Source: Bacteroidia bacterium (GTDB taxonomy: Bacteria; Bacteroidota; Bacteroidia; DATLTG01). Taken from it: 64,000 bases of DNA. Below the pieces are notes generated by a model that did not search any database, was not told where the DNA came from, and saw nothing but the letters and a program-made list of their open reading frames with translations. The first letter of the stretch is position 1. The number at the start of each line of letters is the position of its first letter. The translations under genes were made by a program, and so were the position numbers. Shown in pieces: positions 28,269 to 37,321 of this stretch. Location of the stretch: NCBI GenBank assembly GCA_039924845.1, contig JBDTAC010000089.1, positions 42,844 to 106,843 of the forward strand, written 5' to 3'.

Positions 28269-29483
28269 TTATTCTTCCATTTTTAAGGTATGTCCCATTT
28301 TATCACGCTTCGTTTGGAGGTACAATTTATTGTGGATATTCGATTTAATTTCCATCGGAACGTTTTCTATAATTTCCAATCCGTAACCAATTAAACCCGC
28401 GCGTTTAGTAGGATTATTTGTCATTAAACGCAATTTACTGATGTTTAAATCACGCAAAATTTGTGCGCCCACACCGTAATCGCGTTCGTCCATTTTAAAA
28501 CCAAGTTCTAAATTTGCTTCCACGGTATCCATTCCAGATTCCTGTAATTTATAGGCTTTTAGTTTGTTCAACAAACCAATTCCGCGCCCTTCCTGATTCA
28601 TATAAACCACCACGCCTTTGCCTTCTTTCTCAATCATTTCCATCGCTTTGTGCAATTGCGGACCACAATCACAACGGCAAGAACCAAAAATATCTCCTGT
28701 TAAACAGGAAGAATGTACACGTACCAACACAGCTTCGTCTTTTTTCCAAGTGCCTTTTACCAGTGCCAAATGCTCTTGATCATTGGTTGTTTGGCGATAA
28801 GCCGTTAAATTAAAATCGCCCCATTGTGTGGGTAATTTTACAGTAACAGCTTTCTCGATTATACTTTCTGTTTTTAAACGATACGCAATTAAATCTTCGA
28901 TGGAAATAATTTTCAAATCAAATTTTTTCGCGATTTGCAATAACTCAGGTAAACGCGCCATCGTGCCGTCTTCGTTCATAATTTCCACCAAAGCACCCAC
29001 TGGTTCGAAACCTGCTAATTTTGAAATATCTGTTGTAGCTTCCGTATGACCAGATCTGCGAAGCACACCGCCATTTTTCGCTTTCAGCGGAAAAATATGT
29101 CCAGGCTTTCCAAAATCTTCTGGTTTTGTTTTCGGGTTAATTAATGCTTGAATGGTTTTAGAACGATCGCTTGCCGAAATTCCAGTAGTACAGCCATTTC
29201 CAAGTAAATCGATGGAAACCGTAAAAGGTGTTTCGTGCAAAGAGGAATTTTTTTGCACCATCATTTCTAAACCTAATTGCTCCGCTCTGTCCTCCGCAAT
29301 AGGCGCGCAAATTAATCCGCGACCATGTGTTGCCATAAAATTAATTACTTCGGGCGTTACATTTCTGGCAGCCGTAATAAAATCACCTTCGTTTTCGCGG
29401 TCTTTATCATCCACCACAATAATTACTTTGCCTTGACGAATCGCTTCAATCGCCTCTTCTACCTTGTTCAGTTCTATTTGCAT
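28269..29483 (-). CDS. ribBA: Bifunctional DHBP synthase / GTP cyclohydrolase II
   Basis: 404 residues catalysing both entry reactions of riboflavin synthesis. Residues about 1-200 are 3,4-dihydroxy-2-butanone 4-phosphate synthase (RibB): [32 protein letters not shown]. Residues about 205-404 are GTP cyclohydrolase II (RibA) with the Zn-binding [15 protein letters not shown] (about 260), [10 protein letters not shown] and DYGVGAQIL. Its DHBP product is the co-substrate of RibH at 21.4 kb. A -7 box lies upstream at 29505-29512 next to an AT repeat copy. No riboswitch structure is apparent. Confidence 0.97.
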   Translation of the reverse strand: MQIELNKVEEAIEAIRQGKVIIVVDDKDRENEGDFITAARNVTPEVINFMATHGRGLICAPIAEDRAEQLGLEMMVQKNSSLHETPFTVSIDLLGNGCTTGISASDRSKTIQALINPKTKPEDFGKPGHIFPLKAKNGGVLRRSGHTEATTDISKLAGFEPVGALVEIMNEDGTMARLPELLQIAKKFDLKIISIEDLIAYRLKTESIIEKAVTVKLPTQWGDFNLTAYRQTTNDQEHLALVKGTWKKDEAVLVRVHSSCLTGDIFGSCRCDCGPQLHKAMEMIEKEGKGVVVYMNQEGRGIGLLNKLKAYKLQESGMDTVEANLELGFKMDERDYGVGAQILRDLNISKLRLMTNNPTKRAGLIGYGLEIIENVPMEIKSNIHNKLYLQTKRDKMGHTLKMEE

Positions 29484-29504
29484 CGCTCAAAAATTATTTT
29501 TTTA

Positions 29505-29512
29505 CAAAGGTA
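29505..29512 (-). promoter_or_regulatory. -7 box TACCTTTG of ribBA
   Basis: Exact TAnnTTTG on the - strand, 22 bases before the ribBA start and overlapping the end of an AT repeat (29487-29504). Confidence 0.45.
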
Positions 29513-29601
29513 GGAAATTCTCATTTCAGAGTAAGATTTACCTTCATTATTCGTGTGATTGGGTTTTATACCAAAGAAAGCTTCTTCGAAAAAATGATTT
29601 G

Positions 29602-29609
29602 TACCTTTG
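29602..29609 (+). promoter_or_regulatory. -7 box TACCTTTG of the mqnB operon
   Basis: Exact TAnnTTTG 20 bases before the mqnB ATG. Confidence 0.45.
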
Positions 29610-29629
29610 GGAAAATTTATTTTTGACGA

Positions 29630-30286
29630 ATGAAAATTTTAATAGTTTCTGCAACGCAAATGGAAGTTCAGTCTTTGTTGGACAAAATGGAAAGCGTGCG
29701 TCATTCCACCGAAAAAATAATTTTTAGTCGCTATAAAAATCACGAAATAAATTTTCTCGTTACCGGAATTGGAATGGTTGCAACGGCTTATTTTACTGCA
29801 AAAACTCTTTGTAATAATTACGATATTGCTTTTAATGTCGGCATTTGTGGAAGTTTTTCGAAGAGTTTAGAAATCGGTTCTGTTATCAATTGCGTTCAAG
29901 AACACTTTTCGGAATTAGGAGCTGAAGATGGCGAACATTTTTTATCGCTAAAAGACTTGAATTTAGATGGAAATAGCGAAATCATGAACGAGTCAATTAT
30001 CAAAAATAATATTTTAGAACTGATTCCGAAAGTGTGCGGAATTACTGTAAACACGACGCACGGAGAAGAAACGAGTATCGAAAAAGTGTTCCAACGTTTT
30101 CATCCGATGATTGAAAGTATGGAAGGTGGCGCGTTTTTATTTGCTTGCGAACAGGAAAAAATTCCTTGCGCACAAATTCGTGCTGTAAGTAATTATGTGG
30201 AGCGCAGAAACAAAGAAAATTGGAACATTCCGCTTGCGATAAAAAATGTGAATGAAAAAATGTTGAAAATTTTAAATGCGTTTTAA
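29630..30286 (+). CDS. mqnB: Futalosine hydrolase
   Basis: 218-residue nucleosidase of the MTA/SAH phosphorylase-like fold that removes adenine or hypoxanthine from (aminodeoxy)futalosine in menaquinone synthesis. Seen: TGIGMVATAYFTAKTL (about 44), NVGICGSFSKSLEIGSVI (about 66) and the nucleoside-site stretch VESMEGGAF (as IESMEGGAFLFACEQ, about 163). The identification rests on these plus the directly following mqnD (3-base gap). An AT repeat copy at 29711 is in frame as EKIIF. First gene of the mqnB-mqnD-hldD-DUF5522 operon. Confidence 0.92.
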   Translation: MKILIVSATQMEVQSLLDKMESVRHSTEKIIFSRYKNHEINFLVTGIGMVATAYFTAKTLCNNYDIAFNVGICGSFSKSLEIGSVINCVQEHFSELGAEDGEHFLSLKDLNLDGNSEIMNESIIKNNILELIPKVCGITVNTTHGEETSIEKVFQRFHPMIESMEGGAFLFACEQEKIPCAQIRAVSNYVERRNKENWNIPLAIKNVNEKMLKILNAF

Positions 30287-30289
30287 ACG

Positions 30290-31120
30290 ATGAATTTAAC
30301 ACTTGGTTTTTCGCCTTGCCCTAATGATTGTTTCATTTTTGATGCGCTCATTCACAATAAAATTGATACCGAAGGTTTGTTGTTTAATGTATCGATGGAA
30401 GATGTTGAAACGCTGAACCAAATGGCTTTTAAAGGCGAAATTGACATCACGAAATTAAGTTATCACGCGTATGCCTTTCTCACTAAAAAATATATTTTAT
30501 TGAATGCAGGAAGTGCTTTGGGAAATGGCTGCGGACCGCTTTTAATATCAAAATCTGATTTAAATTCATCCGATTTAACAAATGCTAAAATTGCGATTCC
30601 TGGAAAATACACAACTGCAAATTTCCTTTTGTCGCTGGCATTTCCAGAAGCAAAAAATAAAATAGAAATGGTATTTTCGGAAATTGAAGATGCTGTTTTA
30701 AACGGAAAAGTAGATGCCGGATTAATCATTCACGAAAACAGATTTACCTACGAACAAAAAGGCTTGAAAAAAATAATTGATTTGGGAGAATATTGGGAAA
30801 GCACCTATCAGTCGGCTATTCCGCTTGGCGGAATTGTAATAAAAAGAAATTTTTCAGAAGCCATTCAGCAAAAAGTAAATCGTGTCTTGAGAAAAAGTGT
30901 AGAATTTGCGTTTGCAAATCCCGCTTCATCGCTTACTTTTGTAAAAGCAAATGCGCAAACGATGAGTGAAGAAGTGATGCAAAAACACATTCAATTGTAC
31001 GTCAATAAATATTCTATTGATTTGGGTATTGAAGGGAAAAAAGCCATTCGTACTTTATTTGAGAAGGCAGAAAATTCAGGTATTATCAATAAAATAGAAG
31101 AAAAAATATTTGTAGATTAA
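30290..31120 (+). CDS. mqnD: 1,4-dihydroxy-6-naphthoate synthase
   Basis: 276-residue periplasmic-binding-protein-like lyase that converts cyclic dehypoxanthine futalosine to 1,4-dihydroxy-6-naphthoate. Motifs: LGFSPCPNDCFIFDALIHNKID (about 5-26), DITKLSYHAYAFL (about 58), GNGCGPLLI (about 78), AGLIIHENRFTYEQKGL (about 144, containing the catalytic His) and SAIPLGGIVIKR. Three bases after mqnB. With mqnA at 6.1 kb and mqnB here, only mqnE and mqnC and the late steps are missing from the window. Confidence 0.95.
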   Translation: MNLTLGFSPCPNDCFIFDALIHNKIDTEGLLFNVSMEDVETLNQMAFKGEIDITKLSYHAYAFLTKKYILLNAGSALGNGCGPLLISKSDLNSSDLTNAKIAIPGKYTTANFLLSLAFPEAKNKIEMVFSEIEDAVLNGKVDAGLIIHENRFTYEQKGLKKIIDLGEYWESTYQSAIPLGGIVIKRNFSEAIQQKVNRVLRKSVEFAFANPASSLTFVKANAQTMSEEVMQKHIQLYVNKYSIDLGIEGKKAIRTLFEKAENSGIINKIEEKIFVD

Positions 31121-31129
31121 AACAAGCAA

Positions 31130-32095
31130 ATGATTGTAATAACAGGCGCAGCAGGATTTATAGGAAGTTGTTTAGTAAGCAAACTAAACCAGGAAGGGTT
31201 TTACGATATTGTGTTGGTAGATGATTTTTCGAATGCGGAAAAAAATAAAAATTTTGCAGATAAAAAATTTTCTCAAAAAGTGCATCGTGATGATTTCGAC
31301 CAGTGGTTGCAAAGTAATCACCGATTGGTAGAATTTATTTTTCACATTGGTGCACGTACTGACACTACCGAATTTAACACCGAAATTTTCGACAAACTTA
31401 ACTTAAATTACACCAAACAAGTTTGGAATAATTGTGTGGAATTTGGATTGCCATTAGTTTATGCTTCTTCGGCTGCCACTTATGGTTTGGGCGAATTTGG
31501 GTACGATGATAATCATGCAACCATCGAAAAATTAAAACCATTAAATCCTTACGGAGATTCAAAAAATGATTTTGATAAATGGGCATTGAAACAAGAACGC
31601 GCACCTTATTTTTGGGTGGGTTTAAAATTTTTTAATGTTTACGGACCAAACGAATATCACAAATCCCGCATGGCTTCTGTGATTTTTCACGCTTATCAAC
31701 AAATTTCAGAAAAAGGAAGTATGAAATTATTTCGTTCGCACAATCCGAATTACAGAGATGGCGAGCAATTGCGCGATTTTGTATATGTAAAAGATGTGGT
31801 GGATGTTTGTTTCTTTTTGCTGAATCATCGCAAAAATTCGGGCATTTATAATTTAGGTTCTGGCAAAGCGCGTAGTTTTTTAGACTTAGCAAAAAATACT
31901 TTTTCGGCAATGAATAAAACCGAAACAATTGATTTTATTGAAACTCCAATTGACATTCGCGATAAATACCAATATTTTACGGAAGCCAATATGGCGAAAT
32001 TAAAGTCCATCGGTTATTCGAAAAACTTTTTTTCGCTGGAAGATGGCGTGAAAGATTACGTTCAAAACTATTTGCTTCCAAAAAAATATTTTTAA
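31130..32095 (+). CDS. hldD: ADP-L-glycero-D-manno-heptose 6-epimerase
   Basis: 321-residue SDR-type epimerase that makes the ADP-L-glycero-D-manno-heptose donor for LPS inner core. Rossmann motif GAAGFIGS (about 6), HIGARTDTTE (about 73), YASSAATYG (about 107), catalytic Tyr/Lys pair in YGDSKNDFDKW (about 140), FFNVYGPNEYHK (about 166) and RDFVYVKDVV (about 208). Other heptose genes (hldE, gmhA) are not in the window. It begins 9 bases after mqnD and ends overlapping the next small gene by one base (TAATG). Confidence 0.94.
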   Translation: MIVITGAAGFIGSCLVSKLNQEGFYDIVLVDDFSNAEKNKNFADKKFSQKVHRDDFDQWLQSNHRLVEFIFHIGARTDTTEFNTEIFDKLNLNYTKQVWNNCVEFGLPLVYASSAATYGLGEFGYDDNHATIEKLKPLNPYGDSKNDFDKWALKQERAPYFWVGLKFFNVYGPNEYHKSRMASVIFHAYQQISEKGSMKLFRSHNPNYRDGEQLRDFVYVKDVVDVCFFLLNHRKNSGIYNLGSGKARSFLDLAKNTFSAMNKTETIDFIETPIDIRDKYQYFTEANMAKLKSIGYSKNFFSLEDGVKDYVQNYLLPKKYF

Positions 32096-32271
32096 TGGAA
32101 GGATTTTCACAACGCCCAAAATTAGATCCGGAAGATTTTTATTACAGCCCAGAAGGCTATATTATTTTTACAGAAAAATACCATCTCAAACGCGGCTATT
32201 GTTGTCAGAATGGCTGCAAACATTGTCCTTACGGATTTAATAAAAAAAAAGGGCGCATCGAAAAAAAATAA
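32095..32271 (+). CDS. DUF5522 small protein
   Basis: 58-residue protein starting at the ATG that overlaps the hldD stop by one base. It contains the DUF5522 pattern YSPEGYIIFTEKYHLKRGYC followed by CxxxGCKHCPYGF; the Cys residues at 36, 37, 41 and 44 and His43 may bind metal. The family occurs widely in Bacteroidota and has no assigned function. The overlap and tight spacing make it the last gene of the mqnB operon. Its stop TAA lies in an AT-repeat-like run at 32261-32275. Confidence 0.8.
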   Translation: MEGFSQRPKLDPEDFYYSPEGYIIFTEKYHLKRGYCCQNGCKHCPYGFNKKKGRIEKK

Positions 32272-32364
32272 TTTATTTTCGTTCAAAAATCACAGCATTT
32301 ATGGCGGCAATACGCGCATTCATTTATACACCAAAATGATTGATTTTATACTTACTAATTTGTA

Positions 32365-32410
32365 AGAAAAAAAGATGTTTGAAAAATTAATTTTTCGAAC
32401 ACCTTTTTTA
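32365..32410. terminator. AT-repeat terminator hairpin, AATTAATT variant
   Basis: Stem AGATGTTTG with CGAACACCT (one mismatch, one G:U) around GAAAAATTAATTTTTC. An A run precedes and CTTTTTTA follows. It lies between the convergent mqnB operon and rocD. Confidence 0.65.
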
Positions 32411-32427
32411 GAGAGTATAAAAAACCC

Positions 32428-32453
32428 TTTCAAAAAAATAATTTTTCGAAGCT
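32428..32453. repeat. AT palindrome adjoining the rocD stop
   Basis: Exact core AAAAATAATTTTT with flanks TTTC and CGAAGC, directly before the end of rocD (32454). Confidence 0.6.
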
Positions 32454-33686
32454 TTAAAAATGTTCCAAAGTTTTTTTAATGATGGAAATACATTCTTCCA
32501 TTTGTTCTTCGGTAATTACTAAAGGCGGCGCAAAACGAATAATATCGCCGTGTGTAGGTTTTGCAAGCAATCCATTCTCTTTTAAAGCAAGGCAAACATC
32601 CCAAGCTGTTTTTCCATTTTTGGGTTTAATGATAATGGCATTTAACAAACCTTTTCCACGTACCAAGGTGAGAACATCGGATTTAATTTTTTTCAATTCG
32701 GTGCGTAAAATTTCTCCAAGATACGCGGCGTTTTCAGCTAACTTTTCTTCTCTGATAACTTCCAATGCAGCGATGGCAACCTTTGCGGCAACAGGATTTC
32801 CACCAAAAGTAGAACCGTGTTCGCCCGGTTTTATGCACAACATAATTTCATCATTTGCCAACACTGCCGAAATCGGGTAAACGCCTCCCGACAAAGCTTT
32901 GCCGAGAATTAAAATATCCGGATGCACATTTTCATAATCGCAAGCAAGCATTTTTCCGGTGCGTGCAATACCTGTTTGAATTTCATCTGCTATAAAAAGA
33001 ACATGGTGTTTTTTACACAAATCAAAACATTTTGATAAATAACCTTCATCCGGAACATTAACGCCAGCTTCGCCTTGAATCGGTTCTACTAAAAATCCGG
33101 CTACCGTTTTATCTTTCAAAATATTTTCCAATGCGTTTACATCGTTGTAAGGAATGGTAATAATTCCAGGGGTATACGGTCCGAAATTATTTTTTGCATC
33201 CGGATCTGTACTTGCCGAAATAATAGTAATCGTACGTCCGTGAAAATTTCCTTCGCACACAATTATTTTTGCTTCGTTAGAAGGAATTCCTTTTTTCTCA
33301 TAACCCCATTTACGGCACAATTTCAAAGCTGTTTCAACGCCTTCCGCGCCAGTATTCATCGGTAATACTTTATCGTATCCAAAATAAGAAGTAATGTATT
33401 TCTCGTATTCTCCCAATGTATCATTGTAAAAAGCGCGCGAAGTAAGGGTCAATTGTTCGGATTGTTCAATCAAAGCATTCACAATTTTTGGATGACAATG
33501 TCCCTGATTAACGGCAGAGTAGGAGGAAAGAAAATCAAAATATTTTTTTCCGTTTACATCCCACACAAAAACACCTTTTCCTTTGGTTAAAACCACGGGA
33601 AGCGGGTGATAATTATGTGCTCCGTGTTTTTCTTCGAGTTGCATTGCTTGCGCTTCGCTGATTGTATTTTTCATTGTCGTTTCCAT
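32454..33686 (-). CDS. rocD: Ornithine aminotransferase
   Basis: 410-residue PLP-dependent class III aminotransferase converting ornithine and 2-oxoglutarate to glutamate semialdehyde and glutamate. Seen: [27 protein letters not shown] (about 44), [18 protein letters not shown] (about 108), [12 protein letters not shown] (about 145), EPIQGEAGV (about 195), the PLP Asp in [14 protein letters not shown] (about 225), and the Schiff-base Lys in ILGKALSGG (about 254), GSTFGGNP. The distinctive [10 protein letters not shown] favours ornithine over acetylornithine transaminase. Start could be the first Met or the Met four codons later. Monocistronic. Confidence 0.94.
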   Translation of the reverse strand: METTMKNTISEAQAMQLEEKHGAHNYHPLPVVLTKGKGVFVWDVNGKKYFDFLSSYSAVNQGHCHPKIVNALIEQSEQLTLTSRAFYNDTLGEYEKYITSYFGYDKVLPMNTGAEGVETALKLCRKWGYEKKGIPSNEAKIIVCEGNFHGRTITIISASTDPDAKNNFGPYTPGIITIPYNDVNALENILKDKTVAGFLVEPIQGEAGVNVPDEGYLSKCFDLCKKHHVLFIADEIQTGIARTGKMLACDYENVHPDILILGKALSGGVYPISAVLANDEIMLCIKPGEHGSTFGGNPVAAKVAIAALEVIREEKLAENAAYLGEILRTELKKIKSDVLTLVRGKGLLNAIIIKPKNGKTAWDVCLALKENGLLAKPTHGDIIRFAPPLVITEEQMEECISIIKKTLEHF

Positions 33687-33715
33687 AATTGTATTTTTTT
33701 AAATCGCTACTCTTA

Positions 33716-33723
33716 CAAAAGTA
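33716..33723 (-). promoter_or_regulatory. -7 box TACTTTTG of rocD
   Basis: Exact TAnnTTTG on the - strand 30 bases before rocD. Confidence 0.45.
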
Positions 33724-33745
33724 CAAAATATTTGCTGTAAATTCT

Positions 33746-33753
33746 TAGTTTTG
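33746..33753 (+). promoter_or_regulatory. -7 box TAGTTTTG of rlmD
   Basis: Exact TAnnTTTG 7 bases before the rlmD ATG at 33761; the leader would be almost absent. Confidence 0.35.
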
Positions 33754-33760
33754 CCAAGCT

Positions 33761-35170
33761 ATGAGACCCAAAAAGAAAATATTACCATTGTTAGAATCGG
33801 TAACAATAACGGATGCAGGAAGCGAAGGACAAAGCATTGCGAAATTAAACGACTATGTTTTGTTTGTTAAAAATGCCGTTCCCGGCGATGTGGTGGATGT
33901 GCAAATTACACGCAAAAAAAGTAATTACAGAGAAGGCACTGCCGTATTGATTCGACAGCCTTCTGAAAAGCGCGCCATTCCTGAATGCGAACATTTTGGT
34001 ACGTGTGGCGGTTGCAAATGGCAAAACATGAAATACGAATGGCAACTTTTTTACAAGCAAAAACACGTACACGATTGTTTCACACGCTTAGCGAAAGTGG
34101 AGTTTCCTGAGATACAAAAGATTTTACCTTCCGAAAAAATATTTTTTTACCGCAATAAATTAGAGTACACTTTTTCCAATAAAAAATGGCTCACCTACGA
34201 AGAAATTAGTGGGAATGAGGAGATGGACCGTTCTGCACTTGGTTTTCACATTCCGAAAATGTTTGATAAAGTACTTGATATAAATAAATGTTTTTTGCAA
34301 GCCGAACCTTCCAATTCTATTCGTTTAGAAATAAAAAAATACGCACTCGAAAATAAATTATCATTTTTTGATTTGCGCCAGCAGCAAGGCTTGTTGCGAA
34401 ATATTATTATTCGTACCACATCTACAAACGAGTTAATGTTGATACTTTCCGTTTTCGAGGAAACAGAAGAAGTACATCAATTATTAAATCATATTTCTGA
34501 AAAATTTCCGGAAATAACTTCGCTGCAATATGTTATCAACGCGAAAAGAAATGATACGATATCAGATTTGGAAATAAAAGTTTTCAAAGGAAAAGATCAC
34601 ATCACCGAAAAAATGGAGGATTTGAAATTTAAAATTGGTCCGAAATCTTTTTACCAAACTAATTCCGAACAAGCTTATTTTTTATACAAAACAGCGCGCG
34701 ATTTCGCCCAATTAACGGGCGATGAAGTAGTGTACGATTTATATACAGGAACAGGAACCATCGCAAATTTTATCGCTAAAAAAGCAAAAAAAGTAATTGG
34801 AATTGAATATGTGGATGCTGCGATTGTAGACGCAAAAGATAATTCGCGTGAAAATAATATTTCGAATACCTTATTTTTTGCTGGTGATATGAAAGATGTT
34901 TTGAACGATGATTTTATCAGTGAACATGGTATTCCCGATGTTATTATTACCGATCCTCCGCGAGTTGGAATGCACGAAGACGTAACAAAAAAAATACTGC
35001 AAATAGGCGCGAAAAAAATTGTGTATGTAAGTTGTAATCCCGCTACGCAAGCCAGAGACATTGCGTTGTTGGACGAGAAATACAAAGTAGCAAAAGTGCA
35101 ACCTGTTGATATGTTCCCGCAAACGCATCACGTGGAAAATGTCGTATTGTTAGAACTTCGGACGGTTTAA
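33761..35170 (+). CDS. rlmD: 23S rRNA uracil-C5 methyltransferase, RlmD/RumA type
   Basis: 469-residue SAM-dependent m5U methyltransferase. N-terminal TRAM domain (about 10-70), Fe-S cluster Cys motif CEHFGTCGGCKWQ (about 77), and SAM domain with YDLYTGTGTIANFIA (about 326), DPPRVGM (about 399), and the catalytic Cys in VSCNPATQARDI (about 425). Then VDMFPQTHHVENV, where the Glu acts as base. The related RlmC and TrmA differ in length and in the cluster; the 1939 target is inferred from family. Followed after 19 bases by the NlpC/P60 gene. Confidence 0.92.
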   Translation: MRPKKKILPLLESVTITDAGSEGQSIAKLNDYVLFVKNAVPGDVVDVQITRKKSNYREGTAVLIRQPSEKRAIPECEHFGTCGGCKWQNMKYEWQLFYKQKHVHDCFTRLAKVEFPEIQKILPSEKIFFYRNKLEYTFSNKKWLTYEEISGNEEMDRSALGFHIPKMFDKVLDINKCFLQAEPSNSIRLEIKKYALENKLSFFDLRQQQGLLRNIIIRTTSTNELMLILSVFEETEEVHQLLNHISEKFPEITSLQYVINAKRNDTISDLEIKVFKGKDHITEKMEDLKFKIGPKSFYQTNSEQAYFLYKTARDFAQLTGDEVVYDLYTGTGTIANFIAKKAKKVIGIEYVDAAIVDAKDNSRENNISNTLFFAGDMKDVLNDDFISEHGIPDVIITDPPRVGMHEDVTKKILQIGAKKIVYVSCNPATQARDIALLDEKYKVAKVQPVDMFPQTHHVENVVLLELRTV

Positions 35171-35189
35171 AAAATCGTATATTCGCGTC

Positions 35190-35699
35190 GTGAAAATTAT
35201 TTTTTTAGGACTGTTTATCTTAATGTGTAACACCTTTGTTTCGGCACATGCGGATTACAAAGCAGTTGCCGTAGATGATTCTGTTGTCGCACAATTTTAT
35301 CATGCCGAAAATTTGGAAATTGATTCGGCTGCCAATCCCGAATTGTATTATAAAGTGTACGATTGGTTGGGCACGCGTTACAAATATGCGGGCAGAACAA
35401 AAAAAGGAATTGATTGCTCGGATTTTGCCTGCATGATTTATCGCGAAGTGTATTGCGACACGATTGGCGGCAATGCTCCCAGACTTTTTACGATTTCAAC
35501 ACCAATTAAAAAAGAGGAGTTGCAGGAAGGTGATTTGATTTTTTTTAAGATAAAAAATAATCGCATTTCACATGTGGGTGTTTATTTAGGAAACGATAAA
35601 TTTGCGCATGCTTCCTTACATGCGGGTGTTATTATCAGCGATTTAAACGAAACATATTACAAAAAAAGATTTTTTTCGGGCGGTAGAATTAATCCATAA
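35190..35699 (+). CDS. NlpC/P60 (C40) cell-wall peptidase
   Basis: 169-residue secreted cysteine peptidase expected to cut peptide crosslinks of peptidoglycan. The signal peptide spans about 1-19 (VKIIFLGLFILMCNTFVSAHA), starting with GTG at 35190. The NlpC/P60 domain has the catalytic Cys in GIDCSDFACMIY (about 75), His in ISHVGVYLGNDKFAHAS (about 130) and a later polar residue. The GTG fits because the family's signal peptide begins there; the same codons overlap an AT repeat copy (35192-35207, KIIFL). Its stop is directly followed by another repeat copy. The next gene starts 15 bases on. Confidence 0.88.
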   Translation: MKIIFLGLFILMCNTFVSAHADYKAVAVDDSVVAQFYHAENLEIDSAANPELYYKVYDWLGTRYKYAGRTKKGIDCSDFACMIYREVYCDTIGGNAPRLFTISTPIKKEELQEGDLIFFKIKNNRISHVGVYLGNDKFAHASLHAGVIISDLNETYYKKRFFSGGRINP

Positions 35700-35716
35700 A
35701 AAAATAATTTTTCAAT
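35698..35716. repeat. AT palindrome in the NlpC-PRTase spacer
   Basis: Exact core AAAAATAATTTTT fills the 15-base gap and touches both the stop codon before and the ATG after. Confidence 0.6.
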
Positions 35717-36227
35717 GAGCAAAAACGAAAAAATATTGGTTGTAAATCATCTTCAGATGGAGCAAAAAATCAATCGGATGGCATATCAGATTTACGAAAA
35801 CAATTACGAAGAAAAAAATATTTTCATTGCGGGAATCGCGCCAAACGGCTATTTACTGGCGCAGAAAATCACGAAAGTGCTCGAAAAAATTTCCCCCTTA
35901 AAAATTCAATTATTGAAATTAACCGTCAATAAAGAAAATCCGCTAAAAGAAAAAATAAGTTTGGAGCCGAAAGAAAATGACCTAAAAAACAAAGTGGTTA
36001 TTTTGGTGGACGATGTATTAAATTCAGGACAAACACTTATTTACGGAGCCAATTATTTCTTAAACTTTCCGCTGAAACAATTACGTACTGCCGTTTTGGT
36101 GGATAGAAACCACACGCGTTATCCTGTAAAAGCAGATTATATTGGAGTTTCGCTTTCCACTACTTTACAGGAACACATTGATGTAGAGCTGGATAAAAAA
36201 GGAAAAGAAGCAGTGTATTTAATGTAG
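35715..36227 (+). CDS. Phosphoribosyltransferase (PyrR/HPRT-like)
   Basis: 170-residue type I phosphoribosyltransferase. The PRPP-binding motif VVILVDDVLNSGQTL (about 95-109) and an upstream IFIAGIAPNGYLLAQKI loop are clear. Overall length and the closing STTLQEHIDVEL resemble PyrR, the bifunctional uracil PRTase/pyr regulator, but no pyr genes are adjacent and the substrate base cannot be read from the sequence. Cytoplasmic. Its 3' end meets the M23 gene (convergent, 10 bases apart) at a partial AT repeat. Confidence 0.8.
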   Translation: MSKNEKILVVNHLQMEQKINRMAYQIYENNYEEKNIFIAGIAPNGYLLAQKITKVLEKISPLKIQLLKLTVNKENPLKEKISLEPKENDLKNKVVILVDDVLNSGQTLIYGANYFLNFPLKQLRTAVLVDRNHTRYPVKADYIGVSLSTTLQEHIDVELDKKGKEAVYLM

Positions 36228-36237
36228 AAAATTATTT

Positions 36238-37134
36238 TTACAACATTACTCTTTTGCCTATTTGCAAATGCGTTTCGTGGTTCATACCGTTTAAACGATA
36301 CAAATCTTTTACCGGAATGTGGTTTTTTCTTGAAATAGCGTAAATCGTGTCGCCTTCTCTCACAATATAATAATGATGATTTCCTTTTTTTACGACGTAC
36401 GAAAAATTATTTTTTCGAGTGCGTTTATTTGCATACATTCTTTTAGACATGTATGAAAAATTATTTTTTGTGATGTACAAATCGTTCATCAATAAAGAAT
36501 GATTATCGAAAGAAATAATTGTTTTCGGATCTATTGGATGACCTTTGTAACGCACTTCAAAATGCAAATGATTTCCAGTGGAATGACCTGTGCTGCCGCC
36601 TAATCCAATTTTTTGTCCAGCAATTATTTTTTCATCTGCATGCACTAATATTTTTGAAAGATGGGCGTAAATGGTTTCCAAACCATTGTTATGACGAATA
36701 ATAATCACATTTCCATAACTTTTATTGTGTTGCGCAATACGCACTTCTCCGTCAAATGCAGCTTGTACGCTATCTCCTTTGTTTAATTTTATGTCAATTC
36801 CGTAATGATAACGGTATTTGCGAAAACCAAAATCAGATGTAATCGCGCCAATATAAGGTTGCACAAATTGGCAGCAACTGGTGTCAGTTTGCAAAACCAC
36901 TTCTTCCGTATCAGGCATATTTTGCACATCAAAATGATAAGGCTCCAAACAAAGTGTATCCCAATTTTTATAAAGAGAATAGGCTGGAAATAGTTGTATC
37001 GAATCATTATACGATTTAGTAGGAATGTATTTTGTAGCAGAAAGAGTATCTGTTTTCAAACTTCTAACGCTTGAAAACGCAGTAAAATCAATCAACAAAA
37101 AAACAAACAGACTTAAAAAAAATATTTTTCTCAT
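36238..37134 (-). CDS. M23 peptidoglycan endopeptidase with C-terminal LysM
   Basis: 298 residues: signal peptide (about 1-23), about 70 residues of linker, an M23/LytM metallopeptidase domain (about 100-205) with the Zn ligand motif HYGIDIKL and HLHFEVRYKGHPIDP, and a C-terminal LysM domain (about 253-298: YYIVREGDTIYAISRKNHIPVKDLYRLNG). The order M23-LysM is the reverse of many homologues but common in Bacteroidota. Predicted to cut peptide bridges in the wall. The linker between the domains holds two in-frame AT repeat copies (36401-36416 and 36454-36470), both reading KNNFSY. Confidence 0.9.
   Translation of the reverse strand: MRKIFFLSLFVFLLIDFTAFSSVRSLKTDTLSATKYIPTKSYNDSIQLFPAYSLYKNWDTLCLEPYHFDVQNMPDTEEVVLQTDTSCCQFVQPYIGAITSDFGFRKYRYHYGIDIKLNKGDSVQAAFDGEVRIAQHNKSYGNVIIIRHNNGLETIYAHLSKILVHADEKIIAGQKIGLGGSTGHSTGNHLHFEVRYKGHPIDPKTIISFDNHSLLMNDLYITKNNFSYMSKRMYANKRTRKNNFSYVVKKGNHHYYIVREGDTIYAISRKNHIPVKDLYRLNGMNHETHLQIGKRVML
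36401..36470 (-). repeat. Two in-frame AT palindrome copies inside the M23-LysM gene
   Basis: GAAAAATTATTTTTTC at 36401 and GAAAAATTATTTTTTG at 36454, 53 bases apart. Both translate as KNNFSY on the - strand, so the interdomain linker contains the same hexapeptide twice. Confidence 0.8.
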
Positions 37135-37298
37135 GGCAAAAAGTAATCGAGCGTTGATGAAGCGCTATCAAATAATGAAACGTAAATTTTATGATTTTTA
37201 ATAACTATTGACGCGAAGGTGAAAAAAATATTTTACAAATCAAAATAATTCTTTTAACAATCTTTTAATAATTTGAAAACTTAGGTATTTCAAATATG

Positions 37299-37306
37299 TA
37301 TATTTG
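37299..37306 (+). promoter_or_regulatory. -7 box TATATTTG of the cyclophilin gene
   Basis: Exact TAnnTTTG 15 bases before ATG 37322. A TTG lies 23 bases further up, longer than usual. It argues against the alternative TTG start at 37304. Confidence 0.5.
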
Positions 37307-37321
37307 CGAAAAAATTTAGAC

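Noticed and set aside
29484..29629. FMN riboswitch upstream of ribBA
   Set aside because: The leader is only about 20 bases from the -7 box and has no multi-stem structure.
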